Shown piece after piece: positions 38,212 through 49,636 of a stretch of 64,000 bases of DNA. The notes below the pieces were generated by a model that was given only the letters and a program-made list of their open reading frames with translations, had not been told where the DNA came from and did not search any database. The position numbers were made by a program, and so were the translations under genes. Within the stretch, counting starts at the first letter, position 1. Each line of letters opens with the position of its first letter. Source of the stretch: Dickeya oryzae (lineage in GTDB: Bacteria; Pseudomonadota; Gammaproteobacteria; Enterobacterales; Enterobacteriaceae); the NCBI RefSeq assembly GCF_009372235.1, contig NZ_SULL01000015.1, positions 62,001 through 126,000 of the forward strand, in the 5' to 3' direction.

Positions 38212-39711
38212 GTGGAAACCCAAGATCTGATCGTGATCGGCGGAGGCATTAACGGCACGGGCATCGCAGCAGATGCCGCCGGGCGCGGGCTGTCCGTCCT
38301 GCTGCTCGAAGCGCAGGATCTGGCCTGTGCGACCTCTTCCGCCAGTTCCAAGCTGATTCACGGCGGCCTGCGCTATCTGGAGCACTATGAGTTCCGGCTG
38401 GTGGGGGAAGCGTTGTCCGAACGCGAAGTGTTGCTGAAAATGGCACCGCACATCATTTTCCCGATGCGTTTTCGCCTGCCGCACCAGCCGCATTTGCGCC
38501 CAGCCTGGATGATCCGCGCCGGTCTGTTCATGTATGACCATCTGGGCAAACGTGTCAGCCTGCCGTCCAGCCACGGGCTGCGATTCGGCCGTGAATCGGT
38601 GTTAAAACCCGAGCTGACGCGCGGTTTCGAATATTCCGATTGCTGGGTGGACGATGCCCGTCTGGTGGTGCTGAACGCGCAGGAAGTGGTGCGCCGTGGC
38701 GGCGAGGTGAAAACCCGCATGAAAGTCACCCGCGCTCATCGCGAAAACGGCCTGTGGATCGTCGAAGCCGAAGATGCCCTCAGTGGTGAAACCCACCGCT
38801 GGCAGGCGAAAGGCCTGGTTAACGCAACCGGCCCGTGGGTACGCCAGTTCTTCGATGACGGTCTGGCGCTGCCATCACCGTATGGCATTCGTTTGATTAA
38901 AGGCAGTCATATCGTTGTGCCGCGCGTCCATCAGGAAGAGCAGGCCTACATTCTACAAAATAAAGACAACCGTATTGTGTTTGTGATTCCGTGGCAGGAT
39001 GAATTCTCCATCATCGGCACCACCGATGTGGAATACCACGGCGATCCGCATCAGGTGAAGATCGATGACAACGAAATTCGTTACCTGCTGGATGTGTATA
39101 ACGACCATTTCAAAAAGCAGCTGACACGTGACGATATCGTCTGGACGTATTCGGGTGTACGCCCGTTGTGCGACGACGAATCCGATTCGCCGCAGGCTAT
39201 CACCCGCGACTACACCTTGTCGGTTGCCGATGAAAACGGTAAGGCACCGCTGCTGTCCGTATTCGGCGGCAAGCTGACCACCTACCGTAAGTTAGCGGAA
39301 CACGCACTGGAAAAGCTGGTGAAATACTACCCGCAAGCCGGACAAGCGTGGACCCGTAACGCCATTCTGCCCGGTGGTGATATCAGCGGCAGCCGCGAAG
39401 ATTACGCCGCGACATTGCGCCGCCGTTACAATCTGCCGGAAGCGCTGGCACGTCGTTACAGCCGCACTTACGGTAGCCAGAGCGAGAAAATCCTCGGCAA
39501 CGCCCAATCCTTAAGCGACCTGGGCGAACATTTCGGCCATAACCTGTACGAAGCCGAGTTACGTTATCTGGTAGAGCATGAGTGGGTTGTCACGCTGGAA
39601 GACGCTATCTGGCGTCGTACCAAGCTCGGCATGTGGCTGGACGACGCACAACGCCAGCGTGTCGCCGACTGGCTGGTCAGCTACCGCAGCCAATTAGCCA
39701 AAGCGGGTTAA
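38212..39711 (+). CDS. glpD: Aerobic glycerol-3-phosphate dehydrogenase
   Basis: FAD flavoprotein of the inner membrane (499 residues) that oxidises glycerol-3-phosphate to DHAP and passes electrons to ubiquinone. GTG start with GAGGAG five bases upstream; ETQDLIVIGGGINGTGIAAD is the FAD-binding Rossmann motif. CATSSASSKLIHGGLRYLE, IGTTDVEY and SVFGGKLTTYRKLAEHALE are characteristic. It is nearly colinear with E. coli GlpD. A 17-bp tandem repeat begins over its stop codon, and a terminator follows. Confidence 0.98.
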   Translation: METQDLIVIGGGINGTGIAADAAGRGLSVLLLEAQDLACATSSASSKLIHGGLRYLEHYEFRLVGEALSEREVLLKMAPHIIFPMRFRLPHQPHLRPAWMIRAGLFMYDHLGKRVSLPSSHGLRFGRESVLKPELTRGFEYSDCWVDDARLVVLNAQEVVRRGGEVKTRMKVTRAHRENGLWIVEAEDALSGETHRWQAKGLVNATGPWVRQFFDDGLALPSPYGIRLIKGSHIVVPRVHQEEQAYILQNKDNRIVFVIPWQDEFSIIGTTDVEYHGDPHQVKIDDNEIRYLLDVYNDHFKKQLTRDDIVWTYSGVRPLCDDESDSPQAITRDYTLSVADENGKAPLLSVFGGKLTTYRKLAEHALEKLVKYYPQAGQAWTRNAILPGGDISGSREDYAATLRRRYNLPEALARRYSRTYGSQSEKILGNAQSLSDLGEHFGHNLYEAELRYLVEHEWVVTLEDAIWRRTKLGMWLDDAQRQRVADWLVSYRSQLAKAG

Positions 39712-39752
39712 TACTAAAAGTTGGTTAATACTAAAAGCTGGCTAATCTAAAG
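39704..39752. repeat. 17-bp tandem repeat at the glpD 3' end
   Basis: Unit GGTTAATACTAAAAG with flanks recurs: 39704-39720, 39721-39737, then a degenerate copy at 39738-39752. The glpD stop codon TAA (39709-39711) is inside the first copy, so the duplication is almost entirely non-coding. Confidence 0.85.
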
Positions 39753-39753
39753 A

Positions 39754-39781
39754 AAAACGGCTTCCGTGAGGAAGCCGTTTT
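39754..39781. terminator. Bidirectional terminator glpD/glgP
   Basis: A 12-bp stem (AAAACGGCTTCC / GGAAGCCGTTTT) with a GTGA loop lies between convergent glpD and glgP, with A- and T-runs in both directions. Confidence 0.88.
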
Positions 39782-39814
39782 ACTGTCACTGCCTATCCCA
39801 TTTGGATAAGCGAC

Positions 39815-42262
39815 CTACAACCGTATTGGCTTGATGTGCCAAATCTCGTCGGCGTACTCCTGAATCGTACGATCGGAAGAGAAATAGCCCATATTGGCGA
39901 TATTGTGCAATGTGCGACGCGTCCATTCATCTTCATCGCAATATATCTCATCCACTTTATCCTGGCTGTCCACATAACTGCGGTAATCCGCCAGCAACTG
40001 ATAGTGATCGCCGAAATTGACCAGTGAGTCGAACAGGTCAGCATAACGACGGGGATCATCCGGGCTGAATACCCCGGTCGCTATCTGCGTCAGTACCCGG
40101 TGCAACTCCTCATCCTGATTATAGAACTCGCGTGGGTTGTAACCGTTGCGACGTAATTCCTCTACCTGCTCCGTCGTATTACCGAAGATAAAGATATTCT
40201 CTTCCCCAACCCGCTCACGCATTTCGACGTTGGCACCATCCAGCGTACCGATGGTCAGTGCACCGTTGAGCGCAAACTTCATGTTACTGGTGCCAGAGGC
40301 CTCGGTACCGGCCAGCGAGATCTGCTCCGACAGGTCTGCCGCCGGAATAATGATTTGCGCCAGGCTAACGCCGTAATTCGGGATGAACACAATCTTCAGT
40401 TTGTCTTTTACCGCCGGATCGTTGTTAACCACGCTAGCCACATCATTGATCAAATGAATAATGTGTTTAGCCATGTAGTACGCGGAGGCTGCCTTACCGG
40501 CGAAAATGGCGACGCGCGGTACGCGGTCCAAATCCGGGTCATCCTTGATGCGGTTATAGAGCGTTATCAGGTGCAAGACGTTGAGTAGCTGGCGTTTATA
40601 CTCATGAATACGCTTGATCTGCACATCAAACAGCGCGTTAGGATCAACCACAATATCCAGATGCTGGGCAATGTAGACCGCCAGCCGTAATTTATTTTCC
40701 TGCTTGGCTTTACGCACTTTCTGCAGGAAAGCCGGGTAATCGATGTGCGGTTTCAGGTCGGCCAGTTGGCTCAAATCGGTACGCCAGGTCTTACCGATGG
40801 TTTCATCCAGCACCTTCGACAGTGGGCGGTTTGCCAGCGCCAGCCAGCGCCGTGGCGTCACGCCGTTGGTTTTGTTGCAAAAGCGCTCCGGATAAACCCG
40901 GGCGAAATCAGCGAACAGCGACTGCACCATCAGGTCGGTGTGCAACTGGGACACCCCATTCACCTTGTGGCTACAGATCACCGCCAGCCACGCCATGCGC
41001 ACTTTACGCCCGTGCTCTTCATCGATGATCGATACCCGCTTGAGCAGGTCGACATCATTGGGAAAACGCTCTTGCACCTCGTCCAGGAAACGGTCATTGA
41101 TTTCGAAAATCAGTTGCAGATGGCGCGGCAGGATTTTGCCCATCATGTCGACCGGCCAGGTTTCCAGCGCTTCCCCCATCAGGGTATGGTTGGTGTAGGA
41201 GAACACCTTGGTGACCACATCCCAGGCGACATCCCACTTGAACTTGTGCTCATCGATCAACAGCCGCATTAACTCAGGGATCGCCAACACCGGATGGGTA
41301 TCGTTAAGGTGAATGGCAAATTTCTCCGCCAGATTGGCGTAGGTTTTATGCATCGTCCAGTGACGGCTGAGGATATCCTGTACCGTGGCAGACACCAAAA
41401 AGTATTCCTGACGTAAACGCAGTTCGCGGCCGGAATAGGTGGAATCATCAGGGTAAAGCACGCGCGACACGTTTTCGGAGTGGTTTTTATCTTCTACCGC
41501 CGCGAAATAGTCGCCCTGATTAAATTTACCGAGATTGATTTCGTTACTGGCCTGCGCCGCCCACAGCCGCAAGGTGTTGGTGGCGTCGGTATCAAAGCCA
41601 GGGATTATCTGGTCATAGGCGCAGGCGATGATTTCTTCCGTTTCCAGCCAGCGGGTTTTGCTCCCCTCTTGCTGGATACGGCCGCCAAACCGCACCTTAT
41701 AGCGAGTGCTGTGACGCACAAATTCCCACGGATTACCGTATTCCAGCCAGTAATCCGGCGACTCCGCCTGCTTGCCATCGACGATATTTTGCCGGAACAT
41801 ACCGTATTCATAACGAATACCGTAACCCCGGCCCGGCAGCGCCATGGTGGCGAGCGAGTCGAGGAAACAGGCGGCCAGACGACCAAGCCCCCCGTTGCCC
41901 AATGCCGGGTCGTCTTCTTCTTCCAGCAATTCGTTCAGGTCCAGCCCCATCGCTTCCAGCGCATCACGCAGGTCATCAAACATACCCATCGCCAGCAACG
42001 CGTTGGACAGTGTGCGCCCCAGCAGGAATTCCATCGACAGGTAATAAACCTGTCGGACATCCTGTGATAACTGTGCACGATTAGAACGCAGCCAGCGCTC
42101 GACCATACGGTCCCGCACCGCCAGTACCGCGGCATTCAGCCAGTCATGTTTGCTGGCGATGCTGGGATCCTTGCCGACGGTAAACATCAGCTTATAAGCG
42201 ATGGAGTGTTTCAACGCGTCTACGCTGAGCGTAGGTGAGTTGTAGATAAATGGAGAGTTCAT
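39815..42262 (-). CDS. glgP: Glycogen phosphorylase
   Basis: GT35, PLP-dependent phosphorylase (815 residues, equal to E. coli) that releases glucose-1-phosphate from glycogen ends. [49 protein letters not shown] and the PLP site [19 protein letters not shown] are present. The start [13 protein letters not shown] was chosen; an upstream open stretch of 25 codons overlaps the end of glgA. It is the last gene of glgBXCAP, 23 bases after glgA. It is a paralogue of malP in this window. Confidence 0.97.
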   Translation of the reverse strand: MNSPFIYNSPTLSVDALKHSIAYKLMFTVGKDPSIASKHDWLNAAVLAVRDRMVERWLRSNRAQLSQDVRQVYYLSMEFLLGRTLSNALLAMGMFDDLRDALEAMGLDLNELLEEEDDPALGNGGLGRLAACFLDSLATMALPGRGYGIRYEYGMFRQNIVDGKQAESPDYWLEYGNPWEFVRHSTRYKVRFGGRIQQEGSKTRWLETEEIIACAYDQIIPGFDTDATNTLRLWAAQASNEINLGKFNQGDYFAAVEDKNHSENVSRVLYPDDSTYSGRELRLRQEYFLVSATVQDILSRHWTMHKTYANLAEKFAIHLNDTHPVLAIPELMRLLIDEHKFKWDVAWDVVTKVFSYTNHTLMGEALETWPVDMMGKILPRHLQLIFEINDRFLDEVQERFPNDVDLLKRVSIIDEEHGRKVRMAWLAVICSHKVNGVSQLHTDLMVQSLFADFARVYPERFCNKTNGVTPRRWLALANRPLSKVLDETIGKTWRTDLSQLADLKPHIDYPAFLQKVRKAKQENKLRLAVYIAQHLDIVVDPNALFDVQIKRIHEYKRQLLNVLHLITLYNRIKDDPDLDRVPRVAIFAGKAASAYYMAKHIIHLINDVASVVNNDPAVKDKLKIVFIPNYGVSLAQIIIPAADLSEQISLAGTEASGTSNMKFALNGALTIGTLDGANVEMRERVGEENIFIFGNTTEQVEELRRNGYNPREFYNQDEELHRVLTQIATGVFSPDDPRRYADLFDSLVNFGDHYQLLADYRSYVDSQDKVDEIYCDEDEWTRRTLHNIANMGYFSSDRTIQEYADEIWHIKPIRL

Positions 42263-42285
42263 AATGTCATTCCCACTGATGCGTA

Positions 42286-43719
42286 CTACCAAAGACGTTG
42301 ATAAAGCGCACGATAGGCCTGGGCAGCGACCTGCCAACTAAAATCCATTGCCATTGCCTGACGTTGTACATAACGCCAAAGCGAAGGGCGCGACCACAAC
42401 ACAAAGACCCGACGAATCGCCCGCGACAGCGACGCGGTATTACAATCGCTGAACACAAAACCGCTCGCCAGGCCATCAGCCAGATTTTCCAGCGAGCAAT
42501 CTGCCACGGTATCCGCCAGTCCACCGGTGCGTCTGACCAGCGGTAACGTGCCGTATTTCAGGCCGTACAACTGGGTCAACCCGCAGGGTTCGAACCGACT
42601 AGGAACCATAATCACATCCGCGCCGCCAATGATGCGGTGCGAAAACGCTTCGTGATAACCAATCTGAACGCCGACGCGGCCGTGATACTCCGCCGCCGCC
42701 GCCAGAAAACCTTCCTGTAAGGTGGCATCGCCTGCTCCCAACACCACCAGTTGTCCACCTTGCTCCAGCAAATCCGGCACGGCTTGCAAGGCGATATCCA
42801 GCCCTTTCTGGCTGGTCAGGCGACTGACGATGGCGAACACCGGCACACGGTCATCCACCTTAAGTCCCATCGCCGTTTGCAAATGCCGCTTGTTTTCCGC
42901 TTTGCGCGCCAGCTCATCGCGGCTATAGGTGGCGGTCAGCAAGGCATCGTGTGACGGGTTCCAGATCTCATCATCCACCCCGTTGAGGATGCCAGACAAA
43001 CGCCCCTGTTCTTCACGCGACTTGAGCAGCCCCTCCAGCCCATAACCATACTCAGCCTGTGTAATTTCATGGGCATAGGTCGGGCTGACGGTGGTGACAT
43101 GATCCGCATAATACAGCCCGGCCTTGAGGTACGAGATTTGGCCGTAAAACTCCAGCCCGTACATGTGGAAGTACTCCGGCGGCAGGCGCAACTCCGACAT
43201 GTGACGGGCATCAAATAATCCCTGATAAGCCAGATTATGGACGGTAAATACCGATTTTGCCGGTCGACCTTTCGCCGCCAGATACGCACAGGCAAGACCG
43301 GCATGCCAGTCATGGGCATGAACGATGTCTGGCCGCCAGAACGGATCCACGCCGTTGGCCATTTCCGCCCCCATCCAGCCCAGCAAGCCAAAGCGCAATA
43401 CGTTATCCGTATAGGCGAATAACGACGTATCGTGATACGGGCTGCCTGCCCGCTCATACAGGTGTGGGACATCGATCAGATAGATGCCCACCCCGTTGTA
43501 ATGGCCGTAACGCAGCGTGACATGGCCGCCAAACGTATCCAGCTCCCTCACTACCTGCGCGTCCGGGATACCTTTTTTCAGGTCGGGAAATGCCGGCAAC
43601 AGCACGCGGACATCCATCCCCGCCGCTATCTGCGCACCGGGCAACGCGCCCACCACATCCGCCAGTCCCCCGGTTTTCAGCAAAGGGAATAGCTCTGAAC
43701 ACACGTGTAATACCCGCAT
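42286..43719 (-). CDS. glgA: Glycogen synthase
   Basis: GT5 ADP-glucose-dependent synthase (477 residues, equal to E. coli). N-terminal ADP-glucose site [13 protein letters not shown], the acceptor-site HDWHAGLA, and the C-terminal nucleotide-binding [20 protein letters not shown] with [10 protein letters not shown]. The ATG at 43719 ([13 protein letters not shown]) is the conserved start; the frame extends 25 codons further up, across an unconserved part. glgC ends 82 bases upstream, a longer gap than elsewhere in the operon. Confidence 0.97.
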   Translation of the reverse strand: MRVLHVCSELFPLLKTGGLADVVGALPGAQIAAGMDVRVLLPAFPDLKKGIPDAQVVRELDTFGGHVTLRYGHYNGVGIYLIDVPHLYERAGSPYHDTSLFAYTDNVLRFGLLGWMGAEMANGVDPFWRPDIVHAHDWHAGLACAYLAAKGRPAKSVFTVHNLAYQGLFDARHMSELRLPPEYFHMYGLEFYGQISYLKAGLYYADHVTTVSPTYAHEITQAEYGYGLEGLLKSREEQGRLSGILNGVDDEIWNPSHDALLTATYSRDELARKAENKRHLQTAMGLKVDDRVPVFAIVSRLTSQKGLDIALQAVPDLLEQGGQLVVLGAGDATLQEGFLAAAAEYHGRVGVQIGYHEAFSHRIIGGADVIMVPSRFEPCGLTQLYGLKYGTLPLVRRTGGLADTVADCSLENLADGLASGFVFSDCNTASLSRAIRRVFVLWSRPSLWRYVQRQAMAMDFSWQVAAQAYRALYQRLW

Positions 43720-43801
43720 CTTGTCTCCCATTCCACCACCCACGCCCCACACGTGGGCAGCATCAATCCGCCAGCCCATTACGGCCGGGTACACAATCAG
43801 G

Positions 43802-45088
43802 TCAGGACGTAAGCTTCGCCAACATGGCTCGCGTCACCAGCACAATGCCTTCTTCGGAACGATAAAAACGACGGCTGTCATCCTCAGCGTTCTCGCCAAT
43901 CACCATGCCTTCCGGAATGTCGCAGGCGCGATCGACAATGCAACGATGCAAGCGGCATGAGCGTCCGACGTTGACATCCGGTAACAACACCGATGAATCG
44001 ATGCTGCAAAAGGAGTTGATACGTACCCGAGGGAACAGCACCGAATGCGTGACCACTGAGCCGGATACAATACTTCCACCGGACACCAGCGAATTCATGG
44101 TTAAGCCATGACTGCCGGAGCGGTCCTGGACGAACTTGGCGGGCGGTAACGCCGCCATCGCCGAGCGAATCGGCCAGTTATGGTCGTACATGTCCAGTTC
44201 CGGCATCACCGAGGCCAGGTCGAGGTTGGCGCGCCAGTAGGCTTCCAGCGTGCCCACATCGCGCCAGTACGGCGGCGCATTTTCCGAAGACGTCACGCAG
44301 GAGAGGGTGAAGGGATGCGCCCAGGCATTCCCTTCCGCCACGATTTTTGGGATCAAGTCCTTGCCGAAATCATGGCTGGAATCCGAGGTGCACACATCCT
44401 CCTCCAGCCGCCGGTACAGGTATTTGGCGTTGAAGACGTAGATCCCCATACTGGCCAGCGCCATATCGGGGTTATCCGGCATCGGTGACGGGTTGTCGGG
44501 CTTCTCGTCGAAACTGATAATGCGGTTGTCTTTATCCACGCTCATCACGCCAAAGGCGTGTGCTTCTTTGATAGGCACCGGAATACACGCGACCGAACAC
44601 TCCGCGCCATTCTCCACGTGGTCCAGCAGCATGCGGGAATAGTCCATTTTATAGATATGGTCACCGGCCAGAATCACCACGTATTCCGCCCCGTAGCGCC
44701 GGATGATATCCAGGTTGTGGCATACGGCATCGGCAGTGCCGCGATACCAGTGATCATTTTCATCATGCCGTTGCTGGGCTGGCAGCAAATCGACAAATTC
44801 ATTCATCTCAATATTCAGGAATGACCAGCCGCGCTGGATATGTTGCACCAGTGTGTGCGACTGATACTGGGTAATCACGCCAATACGACGGATGCCGGAA
44901 TTCAGGCAATTAGACAGGGCAAAATCGATAATTCGGTATTTACCGCCAAAGTGCACCGCGGGTTTGGCACGGTGCGCCGTTAAGTCTTTCAGCCGGGTCC
45001 CACGCCCGCCCGCCAAAATCAGTGCGACAGATTTCAAGGGCAATTGTCTGGCCAGCATCAAGGGATCATGTTTGTCAGTACTCACCAT
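43802..45088 (-). CDS. glgC: Glucose-1-phosphate adenylyltransferase
   Basis: Makes ADP-glucose from glucose-1-phosphate and ATP, the committed, allosterically controlled step of glycogen synthesis. The 428 residues open with [20 protein letters not shown]; the nucleotide-binding motif is [27 protein letters not shown] in two parts around the Lys/Arg effector site. [24 protein letters not shown] and the C-terminal beta-helix ([19 protein letters not shown]) follow. The ATG is preceded by AGGAGTCTGAC, 14 bases after glgX. Confidence 0.97.
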   Translation of the reverse strand: MVSTDKHDPLMLARQLPLKSVALILAGGRGTRLKDLTAHRAKPAVHFGGKYRIIDFALSNCLNSGIRRIGVITQYQSHTLVQHIQRGWSFLNIEMNEFVDLLPAQQRHDENDHWYRGTADAVCHNLDIIRRYGAEYVVILAGDHIYKMDYSRMLLDHVENGAECSVACIPVPIKEAHAFGVMSVDKDNRIISFDEKPDNPSPMPDNPDMALASMGIYVFNAKYLYRRLEEDVCTSDSSHDFGKDLIPKIVAEGNAWAHPFTLSCVTSSENAPPYWRDVGTLEAYWRANLDLASVMPELDMYDHNWPIRSAMAALPPAKFVQDRSGSHGLTMNSLVSGGSIVSGSVVTHSVLFPRVRINSFCSIDSSVLLPDVNVGRSCRLHRCIVDRACDIPEGMVIGENAEDDSRRFYRSEEGIVLVTRAMLAKLTS

Positions 45089-45102
45089 GTCAGACTCCTT
45101 TT

Positions 45103-47073
45103 TTATTGTTTTACCAGTACGCACACCGCATTCGCCTGCCCATACCAAACCCGTCCGTTGAGCGGATGGTCAGCCGCGCTAAAGGGGGGCGAAACCCGCC
45201 ACGCCCCTGCGGGAAGCGAAAACTCACTCGTCTGCGTCGTGGCGTTGAGCAATAGCAACCAGCGATCGGAAAGCTGGATTTGTAACTGATGTGCCCCCTG
45301 CTCCCATTCATATGGCGTCAGCGGCTCTCCTTGCGCATTCAGCCACCGAACATCGTTTCCGTCGTCACGCCACCACGCGGCTTTGCGTAACGCGGGAATA
45401 GCACGGCGCAGACGGATCAGACCTGCGGTAAACGCAAGCAAATCGGTATCCATCTCATCCCAGTGCAACCAGGCCAGCGCGTTATCCTGGCAATACGCGT
45501 TATTGTTGCCTTGCTGACTGTTACCAAATTCATCGCCAGCCAGCAGCATCGGCGTGCCCTGCGACAACAGCAGTGTCGTCAGCAACGCCTGTTGGCTGGC
45601 GCGTCGCCGCGCCTGTGTGGCCTCATCTGCTTCCAGCCCTTCCGTCCCGTGGTTGAAGCTGAAATTGCTGTTGGTGCCATCACGGTTTTGTTCCCCGTTG
45701 GCCTGGTTATGCTTGTGGTTAAAGCACACCAGATCACGCAGCGTAAAACCGTCATGGGAGGTCAACATGTTGACCGACGCCCAGGGCAAGCGCCCGTTAC
45801 GCTCGAACACCTCGCTGGAGGCGGCGAAACGGCGGGCAAATACCCCGACGGGCAGATCGCCGAGTAACCAGAAACGGCGTATGTCGTCGCGAAAACGGTC
45901 GTTCCACTCAACAAACGGTGCCGGAAACTGGCCCAGTTGGTAGCCGCCAGGACCAATATCCCAGGGCTCAGCGATCAACTTGCAGTCGCGCAACGTGCGG
46001 TGGTTACGCAGCGCGGTAAAGAACGGAGCTGAAGAGGAAAAATCTGGTGTGCGCCCCAAAATTGTCGCCAGATCAAAACGGAAGCCATCCACATGGCAGG
46101 TTTCATGCCAGAACTTCAGGCACTCAATCACCCACTGCAACACCGCCGGGTTATCCAGCCGCAACACGTTGCCGCATCCCGCCCAGTTGTAATAATCGCC
46201 CTCCCCGGTCAGCCAGTAGTAACTGGTGTTATCAATGCCGCGCAGCGACAGCGTAGGGCCGTCCACGTCCAGCTCTGCGCTGTGATTGAACACCACATCC
46301 AAAATCACCTCGATGCCCGCTTTATGCAGCGCCCGCACCGCGTCGCGGAATTCGTTGAGCGGGTCATCCCCCGCCGCCAGGCTGCTGTCCACCGCGAACG
46401 GCAGCAGCGTGTTGTACCCCCAGTAATTGCGCAATCCCATCGACTGCAACCGGGGCTCGTCGGCATGCTGCTGGACAGGCATCAACTCCAGTGTGGTCAC
46501 ACCCAATTGCGTCAGGTACTCCAGCATCACAGGATGCGCCAGCGCAGCGTAGGTGCCACGTATCGATGCCGGAATGCGCGGGTGGCGTCGGGTCAAGCCG
46601 CGTACATGCGCTTCGTACAACACGGTGTGATGCCAGGGCGTGCGCGGAAAGGCATCGCCCTGCCAGTCGTAGCGTTCATCCACCACCACGCTGCGTGGCA
46701 TCACTTCCGCGCTGTCCTCGGCATCGGGGTAGTCGTAACCGCCGTGCAGCCGCTCGTCATCCACCACCCAGCCATCCATCTGGCGAGCACAGGGGTCAAG
46801 CAACAGTTTCCTGGCATTGAAACGCAGGCCACGTTTCGGGTCGAACACACCATCGACGCGGTAGCCGTAACACAAGCCCGGCTGGGCATCCGGCAAATAG
46901 CCATGCCAGATATCACCGGTACGGGCCGTCAGTGGCAGGCGTTGTTCCCGCAGACCGTCAAAAATACACAATTCCACCTTCGTGGCTCCAGAAGAGAACA
47001 ACGCAAAGTTCACCCCTTCGCCATCGAAGTAAGAGCCTAACGGTCGGGGGCGACCCGCCAGCAGTTCAACCAT
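45103..47073 (-). CDS. glgX: Glycogen debranching enzyme GlgX
   Basis: GH13 isoamylase-type enzyme (656 residues; E. coli 657) that hydrolyses the alpha-1,6 branches of phosphorylase-trimmed glycogen. An N-terminal CBM48 ([18 protein letters not shown]) is followed by the catalytic barrel with [20 protein letters not shown] (nucleophile Asp), [15 protein letters not shown] (acid Glu) and [13 protein letters not shown]. Its ATG overlaps the glgB stop by one base (TAATG), so translation is coupled. Confidence 0.97.
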   Translation of the reverse strand: MVELLAGRPRPLGSYFDGEGVNFALFSSGATKVELCIFDGLREQRLPLTARTGDIWHGYLPDAQPGLCYGYRVDGVFDPKRGLRFNARKLLLDPCARQMDGWVVDDERLHGGYDYPDAEDSAEVMPRSVVVDERYDWQGDAFPRTPWHHTVLYEAHVRGLTRRHPRIPASIRGTYAALAHPVMLEYLTQLGVTTLELMPVQQHADEPRLQSMGLRNYWGYNTLLPFAVDSSLAAGDDPLNEFRDAVRALHKAGIEVILDVVFNHSAELDVDGPTLSLRGIDNTSYYWLTGEGDYYNWAGCGNVLRLDNPAVLQWVIECLKFWHETCHVDGFRFDLATILGRTPDFSSSAPFFTALRNHRTLRDCKLIAEPWDIGPGGYQLGQFPAPFVEWNDRFRDDIRRFWLLGDLPVGVFARRFAASSEVFERNGRLPWASVNMLTSHDGFTLRDLVCFNHKHNQANGEQNRDGTNSNFSFNHGTEGLEADEATQARRRASQQALLTTLLLSQGTPMLLAGDEFGNSQQGNNNAYCQDNALAWLHWDEMDTDLLAFTAGLIRLRRAIPALRKAAWWRDDGNDVRWLNAQGEPLTPYEWEQGAHQLQIQLSDRWLLLLNATTQTSEFSLPAGAWRVSPPFSAADHPLNGRVWYGQANAVCVLVKQ

Positions 47074-49256
47074 TACGCCTCCCTCACCAAATACAGGGTG
47101 GAGAGCGGTGGCAGTGTTAATACCAGCGATTGTGGCCGGGAATGGCTGCCGACCGCTTCGCTGCGTACCAGTCCCTGATTGCCAATATTGCTGCCGTGAT
47201 AATACATGGAGTCGGTATTCAGCACTTCGCGCCAGTACCCCGGCTGATTGATACCGACGCGATATTCGTCCCTCGGTACCGGCGTAAAGTTGCTGATAAC
47301 CAGCATTTCATTGCCGTCGGCATCGCGCCGGATAAAGGCGAATACCGAATTTTCGCGATCGTCTACCACCACCCATTCGAATCCCTGATGCAGGTAATCG
47401 CATTGATAAAGCGGCGGGTGTTGGCGATAGCAATGGTTGAGGTCACGCACCAGTTGCTGTACACCAGCATGCCAGCCTTCAGGCTCATCCAGCAGATGCC
47501 AGTCGAGGCTGGTGTCGTGATTCCATTCCCGTCCTTGCGCAAACTCGCTGCCCATAAACAGCAGTTTCTTGCCGGGGTAAGCCCACATGAAACCGTAATA
47601 GGCGCGCAGGTTGGCAAACTTCTGCCAGGCATCACCCGGCATCCTGTCGAGCAAAGAGCGTTTGCCGTGCACCACTTCATCGTGCGACAGCGGCAGGACG
47701 AAGTTCTCGCTATAGGCATACAACATACCGAAGGTCAGCAGGTCGTGGTGGTATTTGCGATGCACCGGGTCTTGTTGCATGTAGGCCAGCGAGTCATGCA
47801 TCCAGCCCATGTTCCATTTGTAGTGAAACCCCAAACCACTATGTTCCGGCGGCAGCGTCACTCCGGCATAGTCGGTAGATTCTTCGGCGATGGTAACCGC
47901 ACCGGCACGGTGCTGGCCCAGCATCTGGTTGGTGTAACGCAGAAAACCGATCGCCTCCAGGTTCTCTTTGCCACCGTAGTGGTTCGGCACCCATTCGCCG
48001 TCACGGCGGCTGTAGTCCCGGTAAATCATCGACGCCACTGCGTCCACCCGCAGCCCGTCGACGCCAAACCGTTCGGTCCAGTACAACGCATTACCCGCCA
48101 GATAGTTACGCACTTCGTGGCGGTCAAAGTTATAAATCAGCGTGTTCCAGTCCTGGTGGTAGCCCTCCTTCGGGTCGGCATATTCGTACAAAGCGGTACC
48201 ATCAAACCGCGCCAGACCGTAACTGTCGGTCGGGAAATGGCCGGATACCCAATCCAGCAGCACATTGATGCCCGCCTCATGAAACGCATTGACCAGATAA
48301 CGGAAGTCCTCCGGTGAGCCGAAACGACGGGTCGGCGCATACAGCCCCAATGGCTGATAACCCCAACTGGCATCAAACGGGTGTTCATGCACCGGCATCA
48401 GCTCAACATGGGTAAACCCCATTTCTTTCACGTAAGGCACCAGTTGGTCCGCCAGTTCGCGGTAGCTGAGCCAGAAATTGTTGTCGGTATGCCGCCGCCA
48501 TGACCCCAGATGCACCTCGTAGATGGAAATCGGCGACTGCAAATCGTTGGCGGATTGCCGCGCCTCATCCACCGGCAGCACAGGCGGCAGCCCATTCACC
48601 ACCGAGGCGGTATCCGGGCGCATCTGTGAGGCAAAGGCATACGGGTCGGATTTCACCAGCACATTGCCGTAGCAATCGATAATTTCGAATTTGTACAACT
48701 GCCCGATCCCAACGCCCGGGATAAACAGCTCCCACACACCGTTCTCACGCCGCAAACGCATCGGATGGCGACGCCCATCCCAAAAATTGAAATCTCCCAC
48801 CACCGAGACCCGCTGAGCGTTCGGTGCCCAGACGGCAAAACAGGTGCCCTCAACGCCATCCAACGTGGACGGATGTGCACCCAGTGTTTCAAACGGCCGT
48901 AAATGACGCCCCTCCGCCAGCAACCAGATATCCAACTCCTGCAATAACGGGCCAAACCGATAAGGGTCATCAATGACATAGGTATCCTGCTGCCAGGTGA
49001 CCGCCAGCCGATAGCTGAATGGCTTTTTGCGACGAGGAATCACTGAAGCGAAAAAACCGCGTGCGTCCTGACACGCTAAGTGCGCCACTTTGCGTCCGCT
49101 GTGTGCATCCACCACGTGAACCTCACTGGCGTCTGGAAGCAGTGCGCGGACTTCCAGCCCTGACGATGTGACGTGCATACCCAATACTGCAAAAGGATCG
49201 GCGTAATGGCCGGAAAATAGGAGATTAATGATGTTCCGATCGGAAAATCCTGACAT
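47073..49256 (-). CDS. glgB: 1,4-alpha-glucan branching enzyme
   Basis: GH13 branching enzyme (727 residues; E. coli 728) that adds alpha-1,6 branches to the growing glycogen. Two N-terminal CBM48-like modules (to about residue 215) precede the barrel with [33 protein letters not shown] (nucleophile Asp), [11 protein letters not shown] (acid Glu) and [12 protein letters not shown]. The start [11 protein letters not shown] was chosen; the frame runs 20 codons further up. It heads the leftward operon glgB-X-C-A-P. In E. coli asd lies right upstream; here btsS, a csp gene and nikR intervene. Confidence 0.97.
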   Translation of the reverse strand: MSGFSDRNIINLLFSGHYADPFAVLGMHVTSSGLEVRALLPDASEVHVVDAHSGRKVAHLACQDARGFFASVIPRRKKPFSYRLAVTWQQDTYVIDDPYRFGPLLQELDIWLLAEGRHLRPFETLGAHPSTLDGVEGTCFAVWAPNAQRVSVVGDFNFWDGRRHPMRLRRENGVWELFIPGVGIGQLYKFEIIDCYGNVLVKSDPYAFASQMRPDTASVVNGLPPVLPVDEARQSANDLQSPISIYEVHLGSWRRHTDNNFWLSYRELADQLVPYVKEMGFTHVELMPVHEHPFDASWGYQPLGLYAPTRRFGSPEDFRYLVNAFHEAGINVLLDWVSGHFPTDSYGLARFDGTALYEYADPKEGYHQDWNTLIYNFDRHEVRNYLAGNALYWTERFGVDGLRVDAVASMIYRDYSRRDGEWVPNHYGGKENLEAIGFLRYTNQMLGQHRAGAVTIAEESTDYAGVTLPPEHSGLGFHYKWNMGWMHDSLAYMQQDPVHRKYHHDLLTFGMLYAYSENFVLPLSHDEVVHGKRSLLDRMPGDAWQKFANLRAYYGFMWAYPGKKLLFMGSEFAQGREWNHDTSLDWHLLDEPEGWHAGVQQLVRDLNHCYRQHPPLYQCDYLHQGFEWVVVDDRENSVFAFIRRDADGNEMLVISNFTPVPRDEYRVGINQPGYWREVLNTDSMYYHGSNIGNQGLVRSEAVGSHSRPQSLVLTLPPLSTLYLVREA

Positions 49257-49636
49257 GGCATCCGTCCTCTGAATTAACCATCTGAATAAAGTAAAGATGT
49301 TAAAGAGACAGGTCACTTCTTCAGCACTCTTATTGGTATGCGAATGCCCTGAGTCAATAACAGAAAAGGAACCAGCCTGACCCCCATAAAAAGAGAGCCG
49401 ACCTGAAAAGGTGCAACAGCACCGTAATAGTTGATGCTGCGAAGTATTCTTCAGGTAAGCCTAAGATTCAGCTTAGTCAAGAAAAGAGAAAATATTTGAG
49501 ATATTGGATAAATTTTTACTTCTAACAACCATAAGAAAAAATAATTAATCATAGCGTTAGCGAATATTGATCTTGTTCGGGTTACCTTGGTGTACAACAC
49601 GTAGAATTGCTTGATCCAACAAGGAGGTGTATGGAG
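49257..49636. other. glgB-btsS divergent region
   Basis: A 380-base region with AT-rich stretches at about 49480-49560. It should hold the promoters of the glycogen operon and of btsS. The AAGGAGGT Shine-Dalgarno of btsS is at 49621-49628. No hairpin or operator is recognisable. Confidence 0.5.

Noticed and set aside
46093-47040. Open frame of 315 codons opposite glgX
   Set aside because: Antisense shadow of glgX, with His/Gln/Arg-heavy composition typical of such frames.
47130-48317. Open frame of 395 codons opposite glgB
   Set aside because: Shadow frame in the codon-position-biased glgB sequence; it resembles no protein family and lacks a start signal.
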